DNA from: Microcoleus sp036705565
Lineage (GTDB): Bacteria; Cyanobacteriota; Cyanobacteriia; Cyanobacteriales; Microcoleaceae
NCBI GenBank assembly: GCA_036705565.1
Contig: JAUBUY010000001.1
Direction: 5' to 3' (one strand)
DNA length: 64,000 nucleotides
Made by a program: the position numbers and the translations under genes. The notes beneath the pieces were generated by a model. That model was not told the origin of the DNA. It saw only the letters and a list, made by a program, of their open reading frames with translations, and did no database searches. This document shows positions 26,444-35,536 of this stretch, one piece after another. Each line of letters starts with the position of its first letter. Positions within the stretch are counted from its first letter, which is position 1.

Positions 26444-26684
26444 TTGGTAATTAGTTATTAGTCAATAGTCAATAGTCATTAGTTAGAGTATATCCGGTGA
26501 GAGTGGAATGATACCGAGACGAGCGTCCCGCTCGCACTGCAATCGGAATGATATTTTTCCGATGCCAGCGGAAACGATATTATGGGTAATTCCTGCAACT
26601 AGGATTTAGCAATTATCCTCTGTCGTAGTTATTAGCTAATGACTTTTGACTGCTGACTAATGACTTTTGACTGCTGACTCACTT
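26444..26684. repeat. Short tandem repeats between sppA and the IPP isomerase gene
   Basis: TAATTAGTTATTAGTCAATAG units at 26449-26485 and two copies of TGACTTTTGACTGCTGACTA at 26640-26680. Between them GCCAGCGGAAACGATATTAT (26572) resembles GCAACCGGAAACGATATGAT near 46587 and 46747. No gene. Confidence 0.6.
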
Positions 26685-27734
26685 TTATCTTAACCTTTCC
26701 AAAACCCCAGAATGTTTTAGCTCATCCAAATTACCGCAGCCCGTACAGAACATCACGGTGGCGATTTCTGCAATTAAAACCTCAGCTAGAAGGGCTGCGG
26801 CGGATTCCGATTCCGCAGCAGCTTGTAGAAACGGCCGCGCCAGTCCCGCAATATCCGCGCCAAGGGCGAGAGCCTTCGCTGCATCCAACCCATTCTGCAA
26901 GCCTCCAGAGGCAATCAGAGGAACATCCGGCGCTACGGCGCGGGTGCTGACAATGCACTCGGCTGTCGGTATTCCCCAGTCGGCAAAGGTTGCGCCCAAC
27001 CTGCGCTGCTTGCCATCTTTAGCTCGCTCTCCTTCTATTTTCGCCCAAGAAGTGCCTCCGGCCCCGGCAATGTCGATCGCACCTACCCCGGCGGCGAGCA
27101 ATTTCTTTGCCATTTTTCCTGAAATACCGTTGCCGACTTCTTTAGCAATAACTGGTACTGGTAATTTATCGCACAATTTGGCAATTTTATCTAGCAGTCC
27201 TTTAAAGTTAGTATCGCCTTCGGTTTGGACGCACTCTTGCAGCGGATTGAGGTGCAAAATTAGGGCATCTGCTTCGAGAATATCAATGATTTTTTGGCAC
27301 TGTTCCAAACCGTAATTGTAGTTTAATTGAACGGCTCCGATATTTGCAAATAACAGAATATCTGGAGCGCGGCGGCGGACGGCAAATGTAGGAGCGAGTT
27401 GAGGATTTTCTACAACAATTCGCTGGGAACCGACTCCCATTGCTAGTTTGTATTCTTGCGCGACATCGGCGAGGCGATAATTGATTGTCTGGGCTAATTC
27501 TGTGCCGCCGGTCATTGAGGAAATTAGCAGGGGAACGGCTAGTTTTTTGTTGAGAAATGTGGAGGTTAAATCTATTTCAGTGCGATCGAGTTCTGGCAAA
27601 CAGCAGTGTTCAAAACGGTAGCGTTCGAGGCCACTGGTAGTTTCGCGAAATTGTACGTCTTCTTCGAGGCAAATCCGCAGGTGGTCTGCTTTGCGGGTTT
27701 CGGTTTGCGAGGGGGAGGTTAGCGGCAAGTTCAC
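26685..27734 (-). CDS. fni: Isopentenyl-diphosphate isomerase, type 2
   Basis: 349 aa FMN-dependent enzyme that interconverts IPP and DMAPP for carotenoids, phytol and quinones. Landmarks: RKADHLRICLEEDVQF at the start, LLISSMTGGTE, GSQR, the flavin-binding IDIAGAGGTSWAKIE, and ASGGLQNGLDAAKALALGAD. The C-terminal MFCTGCGNLDEL is typical. The start is GTG at 27734. It stands alone on this strand next to repeats. Confidence 0.95.
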   Translation of the reverse strand: MNLPLTSPSQTETRKADHLRICLEEDVQFRETTSGLERYRFEHCCLPELDRTEIDLTSTFLNKKLAVPLLISSMTGGTELAQTINYRLADVAQEYKLAMGVGSQRIVVENPQLAPTFAVRRRAPDILLFANIGAVQLNYNYGLEQCQKIIDILEADALILHLNPLQECVQTEGDTNFKGLLDKIAKLCDKLPVPVIAKEVGNGISGKMAKKLLAAGVGAIDIAGAGGTSWAKIEGERAKDGKQRRLGATFADWGIPTAECIVSTRAVAPDVPLIASGGLQNGLDAAKALALGADIAGLARPFLQAAAESESAAALLAEVLIAEIATVMFCTGCGNLDELKHSGVLERLR

Positions 27735-27805
27735 TGTGGCTATTTGGGGAAAGAGTTGTGATTTGGGAATATAGCAATTTTATTTCATTTTTGATTTTTT
27801 TTTAT

Positions 27806-27838
27806 GAACCGCAGAGAGCGCAGAGGGCACAGAGGAGA
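27806..27838. repeat. AACCGCAGAG(C/G)GCAGAG dispersed repeat
   Basis: GAACCGCAGAGAGCGCAGAGGGCACAGAGG type sequence. Inverted members occur at 17137-17163, 29958-29988 and 46656-46682, and an in-frame member lies inside the 5-oxoprolinase gene at 58524-58555. Confidence 0.7.
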
Positions 27839-27879
27839 AGAAAGGAGAGAGGTTCGCAAATCCTGTAAGGGTTGTTGTA

Positions 27880-28563
27880 TTATCCAGGAACAGTCAGCGG
27901 CATTCCGTTATCTGAAGCTTTCAACTTGAGTAAAAAAGGAACTGCTTTTTGCACCCATGCTTTGACTGATGGGTAATTTGCCGCATCTTCTCCGAAACAA
28001 ATGTCTAGCATATCGGTGTGAATTATCCCCGGATTCAAAGGAAATGCTGCCATACCTGCGGGCAATTCTTGAGCGAGCGATCGCGTAAGTCCTTCTATTG
28101 CCCACTTGGAAGCGCAATAGGGAGCGACTTCCGGCGAAGTTGACCTTCCCCAACCAGAACTAAAGTTGACAATTATGCCACTTTTTCGAGCAATCATTGC
28201 CGGGACAAAGTGACGAATTACATTAGCTGTACCTTTAATGTTAACATCAATTACCTGAGAAAATTCTTCGTTGCTGATATTCCAAAGAGGCGCGAGATGA
28301 TTAGCTACGCCTGCATTATTAATTAACAAATCTGGGGGAGCATTTTTTGCCAGCATTTCTGTGGCCCAAGCTTTTACTCGATCGTCGTTGGTGACATCCA
28401 AACAAGTAAAATGGTGGGGCGCACTATATTTTTGTCGGAGTTTTTCCACCGCTTCGGAAGAACGGGCGCATCCCACAACTGTATGTCCCAATTCAATAAA
28501 CTTTTCGGTCATGGCAAGACCTAGACCGCGACTGACTCCGGTAATTACAATTAATTTTGTCAT
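27880..28563 (-). CDS. Short-chain dehydrogenase/reductase
   Basis: 227 aa classical SDR. NAD(P) loop TGVSRGLGLAM at 8-18, NNAG motif, catalytic Ser in VNFSSGWG, and YxxxK as YCASK. The substrate is not predictable. It ends with a short C-terminus (SDNGMPLTVPG) and lacks obvious extra domains. It is divergent from the formaldehyde dehydrogenase gene, separated by a repeat module. A role linked to that pair is possible but only positional. Confidence 0.88.
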   Translation of the reverse strand: MTKLIVITGVSRGLGLAMTEKFIELGHTVVGCARSSEAVEKLRQKYSAPHHFTCLDVTNDDRVKAWATEMLAKNAPPDLLINNAGVANHLAPLWNISNEEFSQVIDVNIKGTANVIRHFVPAMIARKSGIIVNFSSGWGRSTSPEVAPYCASKWAIEGLTRSLAQELPAGMAAFPLNPGIIHTDMLDICFGEDAANYPSVKAWVQKAVPFLLKLKASDNGMPLTVPG

Positions 28564-28624
28564 AGATTTGCTCCAAGTTTGACATTAAGTAATACAATAC
28601 ATCTTGACCAAGAATTTCTTCATG

Positions 28625-28741
28625 TGGTACCCGCCACGTGATTTATCTCGCGCAAGTCAATCCAAAATCTAAAATCCTTGCGTCCCCCGAATTAATCTCG
28701 CGCAAGTCAATCCAAAATCTAAAATCTAAAATCTAAAATCG
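28625..28741. repeat. Dispersed repeat with TCTAAAA heptamers, ends at an ATG
   Basis: GGTACCCGCCACGTGATTTA, then two CTCGCGCAAGTCAATCC blocks and TCTAAAA units ending ATCGA-ATG. It is the inverted relative of the 24153 unit. The ATG at 28743 is in frame with the next gene but appears to be repeat sequence. Confidence 0.8.
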
Positions 28742-28781
28742 AATGACTGGTGAATTGACAAATCGATCGCAGGGAGAAAGC

Positions 28782-29891
28782 ATGAAAGTAAAAGCAGCAG
28801 TTGCTCGCAGTGCCGGCAAACCTTTGAGCATTGAAACGGTTGATCTAGATGGGCCGAGGGCTGGAGAGGTGCTGGTGGAAATTAAAGCCACGGGTGTTTG
28901 TCACACTGACGCTTACACTCTTTCCGGTGCCGATCCAGAAGGCTTGTTTCCGGCTATTTTAGGCCACGAGGGAGCCGGGATTGTCGCAGAAGTTGGGCCG
29001 GGAGTCACGAGTGTCAAAGTGGGCGATCGGGTAATTCCTCTCTACATTCCCGAATGTCGCAACTGCGAATATTGTTTGAGCCGCAAAACTAACCTCTGTC
29101 AAGCAATTCGCCTGACTCAAGGCCAGGGAGTGATGCCCGACGGCACGAGCCGATTTTCCATAGATGGGCAGAAACTATACCATTACATGGGAACTTCTAC
29201 CTTTGCTAATTATACAGTATTGCCAGAAATTGCGGTAGCCAAAATTCGCGAAGATGCTCCTTTTGATAAAGTTTGTTTAATCGGCTGCGGCGTAACAACT
29301 GGCATCGGCGCTGTCATCAATACTGCGAAAGTAGAGCCGGGATCTAATGTGGTAGTTTTCGGTTTGGGCGGCGTGGGTTTGAATGTAATTCAAGCAGCTC
29401 GCATGGTGGGAGCTAACATGATTGTCGGCGTAGACTTGAACCCCGACAAGCGAGAGATGGCGGAAAAATTCGGCATGACTCACTTTGTCAATCCCCGCGA
29501 AGTCGAAGGCGATTTAGTGCCTTATTTAGTAGATTTAACCAAAGGCGGCGCTGATTACAGTTTTGAATGTATCGGCAACATTAATGTGATGCGCCAAGCT
29601 TTAGAATGCTGCCACAAAGGTTGGGGCGTGAGCGTAATTGTCGGGGTAGCGGGAGCCGGTCAAGAAATTAGCACCCGCCCGTTTCAGCTAGTAACTGGTA
29701 GGGTTTGGAAAGGGACGGCTTTTGGTGGCGCAAAAGGCCGAACTGATGTGCCTAAGATTGTGGATTGGTACATGGACGGTAAAATTGATATTGACAGTCT
29801 GGTAACTCAGGTAATGCCGATCGACAAAATCAATGAAGCCTTTGATTTAATGCACAAAGGCGAAGTAATTCGCACAGTTTTGACATTTTGA
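28782..29891 (+). CDS. frmA: S-(hydroxymethyl)glutathione dehydrogenase (class III ADH)
   Basis: 369 aa, the normal family length. Oxidises the formaldehyde-glutathione adduct to S-formylglutathione with NAD. Catalytic zinc region GVCHTDAYTL and GHEGAG; structural zinc cysteines in PECRNCEYCLSRKTNLC; Rossmann loop GLGGVGLN. I choose the ATG at 28782 because AGGGAG lies just upstream; the ATG at 28743 is repeat-derived and would add 13 residues. It is followed 137 bp later by S-formylglutathione hydrolase, completing the pathway to formate. Confidence 0.95.
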   Translation: MKVKAAVARSAGKPLSIETVDLDGPRAGEVLVEIKATGVCHTDAYTLSGADPEGLFPAILGHEGAGIVAEVGPGVTSVKVGDRVIPLYIPECRNCEYCLSRKTNLCQAIRLTQGQGVMPDGTSRFSIDGQKLYHYMGTSTFANYTVLPEIAVAKIREDAPFDKVCLIGCGVTTGIGAVINTAKVEPGSNVVVFGLGGVGLNVIQAARMVGANMIVGVDLNPDKREMAEKFGMTHFVNPREVEGDLVPYLVDLTKGGADYSFECIGNINVMRQALECCHKGWGVSVIVGVAGAGQEISTRPFQLVTGRVWKGTAFGGAKGRTDVPKIVDWYMDGKIDIDSLVTQVMPIDKINEAFDLMHKGEVIRTVLTF

Positions 29892-30028
29892 AGGAAAAAG
29901 GAAGAAGGAAGAAGGAAGAAGGTACTCTTCCGCGCACCCAACATAACTTCTCTCTTCTCTCTTCCTCTGCGCCCTCTGCGCCCTCTGCGGTTAAAAAAAA
30001 TCTAATTCAAAAATGAAATAGAATTAAC
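29892..30028. repeat. GAAGAAG and CTCTGCGCC repeats in the frmA-fghA gap
   Basis: GGAAGAAGGAAGAAGGAAGA at 29899-29921 and CCTCTGCGCCCTCTGCGCCC at 29962-29990. The gap otherwise shows nothing; whether the two genes share one transcript is unclear. Confidence 0.6.
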
Positions 30029-30883
30029 ATGATATCAGACTCCCTAAAACTGCACAAAGAACAGAAAAGTTTCCGTGGCAAACTCGGCTTTTACAGCCAT
30101 CAATCCTCAACCTGCAACAGCGAGATGAAATTCGCAGTTTATCAGCCGCCGCAAGCTTTATCTCAACCCGTACCCGTCCTGTATTTTCTATCAGGTTTAA
30201 CCTGCACAGAAGAGAACTTTATGGCAAAAGCGGGGGCGCAACAATTTGCGGCCAAATACGGGTTAATGCTGGTTGCGCCCGACACAAGCCCGCGCAATAC
30301 AGGCATCCCTGGGGAAGATGACGATTGGGATTTAGGAAGTGGTGCAGGTTTTTATGTTGATGCGAAAGCCGCACCTTGGAATGCTCACTATCGAATGTAC
30401 AGTTATGTGGTTGATGAATTGCCGAATTTAATCGCCGACAATTTTCCGGCGATACCGGAAAAACAAGGAATTTTCGGTCATTCGATGGGCGGACACGGGG
30501 CTTTAATTTGTGCGTTGAAAAATGGATCTCGCTATCTTTCAGTTTCCGCTTTTGCGCCGATTTCCGCGCCAATGCGCTGCCCTTGGGGACAAAAAGCTTT
30601 TGCAAACTACCTCGGCAGCGACAAAGAGATTTGGAGGGCTTGGGATGCTAGCGAATTGGTGCTTGAGGCGCAATACAACCGTCCGATTCTGATTGACTGC
30701 GGCACGGCTGATTCGTTTCTTGCTGATGGGCAGTTGTTGCCGGAAGTGTTCGCGGAAGCTTGTGCAAAAGCGGGACAGCCCCTGAATTTAAGGATGCAGG
30801 AAGGTTACGATCACAGCTATTATTTTATAGCTAGTTTTATCGAGGATCATATTCAATTTCACGCGGCTGCTTTGTGTGAGTGA
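30029..30883 (+). CDS. fghA: S-formylglutathione hydrolase
   Basis: 284 aa esterase-D family alpha/beta hydrolase that releases formate and glutathione. Nucleophile elbow GHSMGGHG; FLSGLTCTEENFMAKAGAQQ is a family landmark; the C-terminal QEGYDHSYYFIASF supplies the catalytic His. All triad regions are present and the length is normal. Located directly downstream of the class III alcohol dehydrogenase, consistent with a formaldehyde detoxification module. A small AAGGACTTTAGTCCTT hairpin follows the stop. Confidence 0.94.
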   Translation: MISDSLKLHKEQKSFRGKLGFYSHQSSTCNSEMKFAVYQPPQALSQPVPVLYFLSGLTCTEENFMAKAGAQQFAAKYGLMLVAPDTSPRNTGIPGEDDDWDLGSGAGFYVDAKAAPWNAHYRMYSYVVDELPNLIADNFPAIPEKQGIFGHSMGGHGALICALKNGSRYLSVSAFAPISAPMRCPWGQKAFANYLGSDKEIWRAWDASELVLEAQYNRPILIDCGTADSFLADGQLLPEVFAEACAKAGQPLNLRMQEGYDHSYYFIASFIEDHIQFHAAALCE

Positions 30884-30905
30884 ACTTTAGTTTGTAGTAA
30901 GGACT

Positions 30906-31190
30906 TTAGTCCTTAAACCTAATTTCATTGTGCAGCGCACTCCAGGGGACTAAAAGCATATCAGCTATTTGCGATTGTCCTCTAGACCTGTAGATATCCA
31001 TAGCTTTCTCAAAATCTTCAATTCCCCCCTGTAAATCTCCTGTTCCACTTCGAGCTGTAGCACGAATCATGTAAGCTTCTACAAAGTCAGGATTGAGATT
31101 TATTGCTTGAGTAAAAGCTGCAACTGCTTCCTCGTACAGCCCCCTGCGACCGAGGTCGAATCCTTGTTCGTAAAATTCTCGAGCTTCCAT
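30906..31190 (-). CDS. Small TPR protein
   Basis: 94 aa with two tetratricopeptide units: AREFYEQGFDLGRRGLYEEA followed by AFTQAINLNP, then FVEAYMIRATARSGTGDLQG followed by DFEKAMDIYR. Too short for other domains; no signal peptide. It would act as a protein-interaction module. It is transcribed toward fghA, convergent, with a 22-bp gap. The regular TPR spacing makes it a credible gene. Confidence 0.7.
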   Translation of the reverse strand: MEAREFYEQGFDLGRRGLYEEAVAAFTQAINLNPDFVEAYMIRATARSGTGDLQGGIEDFEKAMDIYRSRGQSQIADMLLVPWSALHNEIRFKD

Positions 31191-31297
31191 AGCATTTCTT
31201 AATTATCGATGTAGTTAATTCTGGAGCGTCGATATAGAAGTTTTTAAGCCGATGAAATAGAGCAGACGGGTGTAAGGACACGGCAGTCCCGTTGATG

Positions 31298-31352
31298 GTT
31301 TGTAGTGAGGAATTTAGTCCTTAAAAGAAGGACTGAACTCCTCACTACAAAC
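31298..31352. terminator. Long hairpin downstream of ilvE
   Basis: GTTTGTAGTGAGGAATTTAG...CTCCTCACTACAAAC, an imperfect inverted repeat of about 25-nt arms, 3 bp after the ilvE stop. A related TAGTGAGG hairpin is at 33718-33770, so it is also a dispersed repeat. It could end ilvE transcription. Confidence 0.5.
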
Positions 31353-31354
31353 GG

Positions 31355-32269
31355 TTAATTAAGATCAATCGGAAATACCCAGTCTTTATAATTGCTGTCG
31401 CGATTTTCGATAATCCCGGTTAGTTTGTCCAAAATCTTTTCGGTGATGGGTCGGTTTTTGGGCAAGTGATAGTTTTCTACTCGCTTAATTGGCGTAATTT
31501 TGGCTGCGGTTCCGCAGAGGAAAATTTCGTCTGCAATCAACAGTTCTGATCTATCAACGGGTCTTTCTATGACTTCAATTCCTAAGTCTCTGGCGATTGT
31601 GATTACGCTGTCTCTGGTAATTCCTTCGAGAATATCTTGCTCGAAACCGGGAGTAACTAATTTACCGTTTCTGGCGACAAATATGTTCATCCCTGAAGCT
31701 TCGCTGACTTTTCCCTGAGTGTTCATCATAATTGCTTCGTCGAAGCCGGATTCTACTGCTTCGGTTTTGGCTAAAGCTGAGGTGATGTAGGCGCCGCTAA
31801 TTTTACCTCTTAAGGGCAAACTGCGGTCTTCTTGGCGGTACCAAGAGCTAATTCTACAGTTGACTCCTTCTTTGGGCAAATAGTCGGAAAGTTCTAATCC
31901 GTAGACAAAAAAGTCGGTTTCTACGTTGTGCAGTCGGGGGGCAATTCCTAAACTGGATGTGTAGATAAAAGGGCGGATATAAAATGATTTTGTTGGTTGG
32001 TTTTTCTGGACAAAATCAATAATTATTTGTTGGATTTTGCTGGCTGGTAAATCGCAGTTGAGGAAGCGGGCACTTTGACTTAATCTTTGACAGTGGCGGT
32101 CTAATCTAAATAGCAATATTCGATCGGCATTTTGGGGGTCTGGAATTCCCCGCAACCCGCCTAAAACTCCGGTTCCGTAGTGCAGTGCGTGGGTGGCTAT
32201 GGAAATTTTGGCGTCGGTAAATGGGAGAAATTGGTTTTGAAAGTAGGCAATTGGTAGAAAACTATCCAT
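31355..32269 (-). CDS. ilvE: Branched-chain amino acid aminotransferase
   Basis: 304 aa fold-type IV PLP enzyme for the final step of Val, Leu and Ile synthesis. The PLP lysine is in LRGKISGAYI; LHYGTGVLGGLRGI near the start and EASGMNIFVARNGKLVTPG with ILEGITRDSVI further on are family signatures. Length is normal. The start ATG at 32269 begins MDSFLPIAYF. It is a stand-alone gene, divergent from the Lin0512 gene; no ilv/leu genes are nearby. Confidence 0.93.
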   Translation of the reverse strand: MDSFLPIAYFQNQFLPFTDAKISIATHALHYGTGVLGGLRGIPDPQNADRILLFRLDRHCQRLSQSARFLNCDLPASKIQQIIIDFVQKNQPTKSFYIRPFIYTSSLGIAPRLHNVETDFFVYGLELSDYLPKEGVNCRISSWYRQEDRSLPLRGKISGAYITSALAKTEAVESGFDEAIMMNTQGKVSEASGMNIFVARNGKLVTPGFEQDILEGITRDSVITIARDLGIEVIERPVDRSELLIADEIFLCGTAAKITPIKRVENYHLPKNRPITEKILDKLTGIIENRDSNYKDWVFPIDLN

Positions 32270-32348
32270 GATTCAAGCTGGCGATGAGTTTGGCAGTCCG
32301 CGAGGAAAGCTGAATTTGGTTATATTACCATAAGTTATACCACTTTAG

Positions 32349-32377
32349 ATTTTAGATTTTAGATTTTAGATTTACAA
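32349..32377. repeat. TTTTAGA heptamer tract
   Basis: About four TTTTAGA units in the ilvE/Lin0512 divergent gap. Same family as 13372 and 16261. Nothing else is recognised in the gap 32270-32555. Confidence 0.7.
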
Positions 32378-32555
32378 GGACTGATTTGATATCAGTTTGG
32401 CTCTGGTCAAAAGTTACCTTTTTTTGATTAAATGAGATGATTATTGTGTTATTCGAGGAATCGATAAAATAATATAAAGTGCGGTCATTTTGGTTGATAA
32501 TTGTTTTGGGAAAAACTGCGATCAACTAAAAATAAAAATCAACCAAGGGGCAACT

Positions 32556-32924
32556 ATGGCACGTAAATGTTTCATCATTGAGATGGGGATGGGTATAGAC
32601 CAGCACGGGCAGGAACCGACTGTAGCCTGTGCAAGGGCTGTACGAAATGCGATCGCCCACAATGCTCTCCTAGGCGTCTGGGAAGTGGCTGGTTTGAGCG
32701 ACCCGAATCAGATGATTGTTGAGGTAAAGGTGGCTGTTCCTTACCCGGAACAAGTGCGCGCCGAGGAGGTGTTGGCGGTGCTGCCTTTTGGCAGCAAAAC
32801 TCTGATTGTGGAGCAAGGAGGCATGATTGTGCCAGGAAGGGCGATCGCCTCTCTGAATGATAAAAATGATGAAATGCTAATCGCTGTGGCGGCTGTGACT
32901 GTTTTTGTCGAAACTGAGGACTAA
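32556..32924 (+). CDS. Lin0512-family protein
   Basis: 122 aa. MARKCFIIEMGMGIDQHGQE, PTVACARAVRNAI and VAVPYPEQVRAEEVL match the Lin0512 family, small proteins with an alpha/beta fold of unknown function, sometimes likened to ring-forming cyclohydrolase-like proteins. The ATG at 32556 follows AAGGGG by six bases and starts at the conserved MARK; an upstream GTG-type extension to 32490 looks non-coding. No genetic partner is evident. Confidence 0.82.
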   Translation: MARKCFIIEMGMGIDQHGQEPTVACARAVRNAIAHNALLGVWEVAGLSDPNQMIVEVKVAVPYPEQVRAEEVLAVLPFGSKTLIVEQGGMIVPGRAIASLNDKNDEMLIAVAAVTVFVETED

Positions 32925-33095
32925 TTAATTTGGTGTTCTTTGAATAAATCGCCAGATCGCACTTGCTTGTTTCCGCGATCGGGCGATCGAACGCCTGTGT
33001 GTAAAAAAATGATTAATTTAGGCTAAGTCTCGAATTAGGAAAAGTAGAGTGCGATCGGCTTTTAGGCGATCGGACTCTACCTCCTCTACCTGATA

Positions 33096-33509
33096 TTACG
33101 GCTGACTGGTATCTGCCAACATTTGGTTAACCATTTGCAAGTGCGCCTGAAGGTTCGGCAACTTTTGGGTTGCCCAAGCCTTCAATTCGGGATCTTGTCC
33201 CTGTTGAGATTGAGCTTGAAACAAAGCAATAGCCTGATTGTGGCTGTCGATCATAGCCTGCTTATAAGCCCTGTCAAAACTTGTACCAGAGAGTCCCGAA
33301 AGTCGCTCCATCAAAGCTTTGTTCTGGGTACTCATTTCGGTTGGCAGTTTTACCTCTTTTTGCATTGCTAACTGCATCAATTCTTCATTAGCCTGGGTGT
33401 GTTCCTCAACCATTTCTTGCCCGTATTGTTTCACACTAGCACTAGAACCGCGCTCCACGGCTAACTTGCCGAGCTGCACTTCCATCATACCAATTTGACC
33501 TGCTTGCAT
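33096..33509 (-). pseudogene. DUF4142 protein lacking its signal peptide, 5' cut by a MITE
   Basis: 137 codons of a DUF4142 (ferritin-like helical bundle) protein: AMQAGQIGMMEVQLGKLAVE, EHTQANEELMQLA, DSHNQAIALFQ. These proteins normally carry an N-terminal signal peptide. Here the frame stays open upstream of the ATG for 20 codons with family-like sequence (SPNSLSSQDKNF) and then hits TAG inside a MITE at 33557-33685. The exported N-terminus is therefore missing. A cytosolic product from the ATG is possible, but I regard it as 5'-truncated. Confidence 0.7.
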
Positions 33510-33556
33510 GGCAAAGTTTTTGTCTTGGCTGCTGAGAGAATTAGGCGAAGTTTCGC

Positions 33557-33685
33557 TATAGCAATCCTAAATGAATTGTGTAATTTTTGTAGGGCAAACC
33601 CCCCGTGGTTGCCCCGATCCGTGGGGGGTAGGCACTCTTAGCACTACCCCTACATATTTGTACAACTGATGCGAGGATTGCTATA
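33557..33685. mobile_element. MITE-B, 129 bp, TATAGCAATCCT ends
   Basis: TATAGCAATCCT at the left and AGGATTGCTATA at the right are perfect inverted ends; the homology extends further inward (AAATGAATTGTGTA versus its degenerate complement). The centre holds GGGCAAACCCCCCGTGGTTG. The TATA borders allow a TA target duplication, as for IS630/Tc1-mariner derived MITEs. No transposase. Confidence 0.85.
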
Positions 33686-33717
33686 TCGTGTCCGCTAACA
33701 TAACCCCTATTAGCTGT

Positions 33718-33770
33718 GTAGTGAGGGCTTCATTCCTCAACTTTTGATGATAAGGAAGAATCCTCACTAC
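33718..33770. repeat. TAGTGAGG inverted repeat
   Basis: GTAGTGAGGGCTTCATTCCTCAAC and its imperfect complement GAAGAATCCTCACTAC around a short loop. Related to 31298-31352. The remaining gap to 33889 shows nothing recognisable; no displaced DUF4142 signal peptide was found on the minus strand. Confidence 0.65.
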
Positions 33771-33889
33771 CAACCAATTGCAGTGACGTTATTCTAGCGG
33801 GCATGATCTCATCAGTCATTAGCAATGTACTCATCACTTGTGATTAATGCTTTACGTTGATAGCTGTTGGAATCGCGGTGGTACACAAG

Positions 33890-34522
33890 TTAATCGAGCC
33901 TGTTAATCGGCTGGCGCATATCCCATTGCAATTCGGCTAAAACCAGCAAGCTAAATACCATTACGGTTCCCGTAAATAGGAAAGACCAACCGCCCGTGTA
34001 AGGCAAAATCAAAATTCCCACCAGGTGAAGTAAACTTGCGGCTAAAAGCGCGCGCGATCGCACTGCAAATCCAGTCCCCAAATACCCTATTCCGCTCATT
34101 CCCAACCACAGGGGACAGAGATTCGCCAATACTTTTCCCCAACTGAGAAAAATTGCTAAATCGGTCAGCAGCAATCCTAATAACATTAGTATTACCCAAC
34201 CGTAAAGCACCCAAAGCAGGCGTTCTATTTTGACCCAAGAGTATGTCATGCTTACCATTGCGGCTGTACCTACGAGGCTGAGCGCTGACCACAAACCGGC
34301 TTGCAGCATCCAACTCACAGAAAAAAATTGTGCTGTGCCGAAGATGGGTATTAACAGCAAGCTCCACAGCAAGCAAGTTCGATCGAGACAACTATAAAAT
34401 TGTGAATAAAATCGATCTTTGCTAAGGGGAAACTGAACCTGCCAAAGCCCTTCTAACTCCGGCACCTCGATGTTAAGCTGTTTCCAGCGCAGAGGCGGAA
34501 CTGAATTATTAAAAAAGGTCAT
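33890..34522 (-). CDS. Polytopic membrane protein, unknown function
   Basis: 210 aa with about five to six hydrophobic helices (LLWSLLLIPIFGTAQFFSVS; LWSALSLVGTAAMVSMTYSW; LLWVLYGWVILMLLGLLLTD; LLAASLLHLVGILILPYTGG; FLFTGTVMVFSLLVLAEL). The first 60 residues are hydrophilic (VPPLRWKQLNIEVPELEGLW) and probably cytoplasmic. I recall similar proteins in cyanobacteria but know no function. It is a single gene, divergent from the methyltransferase gene at 34771. Confidence 0.75.
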   Translation of the reverse strand: MTFFNNSVPPLRWKQLNIEVPELEGLWQVQFPLSKDRFYSQFYSCLDRTCLLWSLLLIPIFGTAQFFSVSWMLQAGLWSALSLVGTAAMVSMTYSWVKIERLLWVLYGWVILMLLGLLLTDLAIFLSWGKVLANLCPLWLGMSGIGYLGTGFAVRSRALLAASLLHLVGILILPYTGGWSFLFTGTVMVFSLLVLAELQWDMRQPINRLD

Positions 34523-34770
34523 ATCTGATACTATTAAAATTTACAATTATTTGCTTAGGTACTATCTCAGCAGCAATCGCTCTAATTGCAATCTGTCAAT
34601 CGGATTAATCTAGTTAATTGGAGAATCTGCCTGCAGTAATAGTTATTCGATCGCACCAGGTAAAACAGGAAGAGATAGATTGCACAAGTTGATTAAATAG
34701 CTCTTGCGACAGATGGCTGGAATATTACTGATTCGATAATTTTAAAATAGTTAACTTTGTTACAGAATTT

Positions 34771-35490
34771 ATGCTCACTTCATCGCATCCTCTCAAACAG
34801 GTATTCCACTGCCCGGAAGAATCGGATTTTTACGCGCACTGCTTGGAAAGTTTAGTGTTAAATGCTAGTGACAATTATCGATTTATCGTAGAGTTTGGTT
34901 CAGGAGAGGGAAGTCCGGTTATTAAGTCTTTGCTGAGAAGTGATTTTGATGGGACGATACAGGGATTTGAGCTAAATAATGTAGCTTGGAAAATTGCTCA
35001 GTCTCAAATTAAGGAATATGAACTGAGCGAACAATACAAGGTCAACAATTGCTCTTTTTTTGATTCGCCTTTATACGAGTCGGCGGATTGTGTAATCTCA
35101 AATCCCCCTTACTTGCCGGCGGTGGATGATAAAATCTACCAGCCGTTGTTGCACGGCGGGAGTGATGGTTGTACAATTGCTAAGAAACTTTTATCTTTGG
35201 GCAGCGATGAAGTTTTGCTGATGGTTTCTAGCTATTCTAATCCTGTGGGTTTGATCGATTATGCCTTGGATCGAGGCTACTCGGTTGCGAATTTTGAAAT
35301 TGCACCTTTAACTTTTGGCTATTATAGTTCGGAACCCAAGGTGAAAAGCGCGATCGCCACTCTCAGAGAACAGGGAATGGCTTTTTATTCGGAAAATATC
35401 TATCTGCTGGCTGGAGTTTTGTTTAAGAAGCACCAAAAGTCGCCCAGAGATTTGTCGATCGAGCTAATTCAGTTAATGACAGCATTTTAA
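34771..35490 (+). CDS. PrmC/HemK-like SAM-dependent methyltransferase
   Basis: 239 aa class I methyltransferase. SAM motif I is VEFGSGEGSPVIKSL, and the N6/N5-type motif IV is ISNPPYLPAVD, typical of N-methylation of Gln or adenine. Motif I has E-x-G-S-G in place of the common D-x-G-x-G. The PrmC N-terminal helical domain is absent, so it is unlikely to be the release-factor enzyme itself. No restriction partner is adjacent. The substrate is unknown. Confidence 0.8.
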   Translation: MLTSSHPLKQVFHCPEESDFYAHCLESLVLNASDNYRFIVEFGSGEGSPVIKSLLRSDFDGTIQGFELNNVAWKIAQSQIKEYELSEQYKVNNCSFFDSPLYESADCVISNPPYLPAVDDKIYQPLLHGGSDGCTIAKKLLSLGSDEVLLMVSSYSNPVGLIDYALDRGYSVANFEIAPLTFGYYSSEPKVKSAIATLREQGMAFYSENIYLLAGVLFKKHQKSPRDLSIELIQLMTAF

Positions 35491-35536
35491 AATACAGGCC
35501 TGGTAGGTGCAAGATGCCTGTTCCACCATGGTCAGC

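Noticed and set aside
26758..27315. 185-codon plus-strand frame
   Set aside because: Low-complexity Ala/Ser/Arg composition opposite the type 2 IPP isomerase; antisense shadow.
28743..28781. ATG at 28743 as frmA start
   Set aside because: It lies at the end of a dispersed repeat; the ATG at 28782 has AGGGAG upstream and gives the usual 369 aa.
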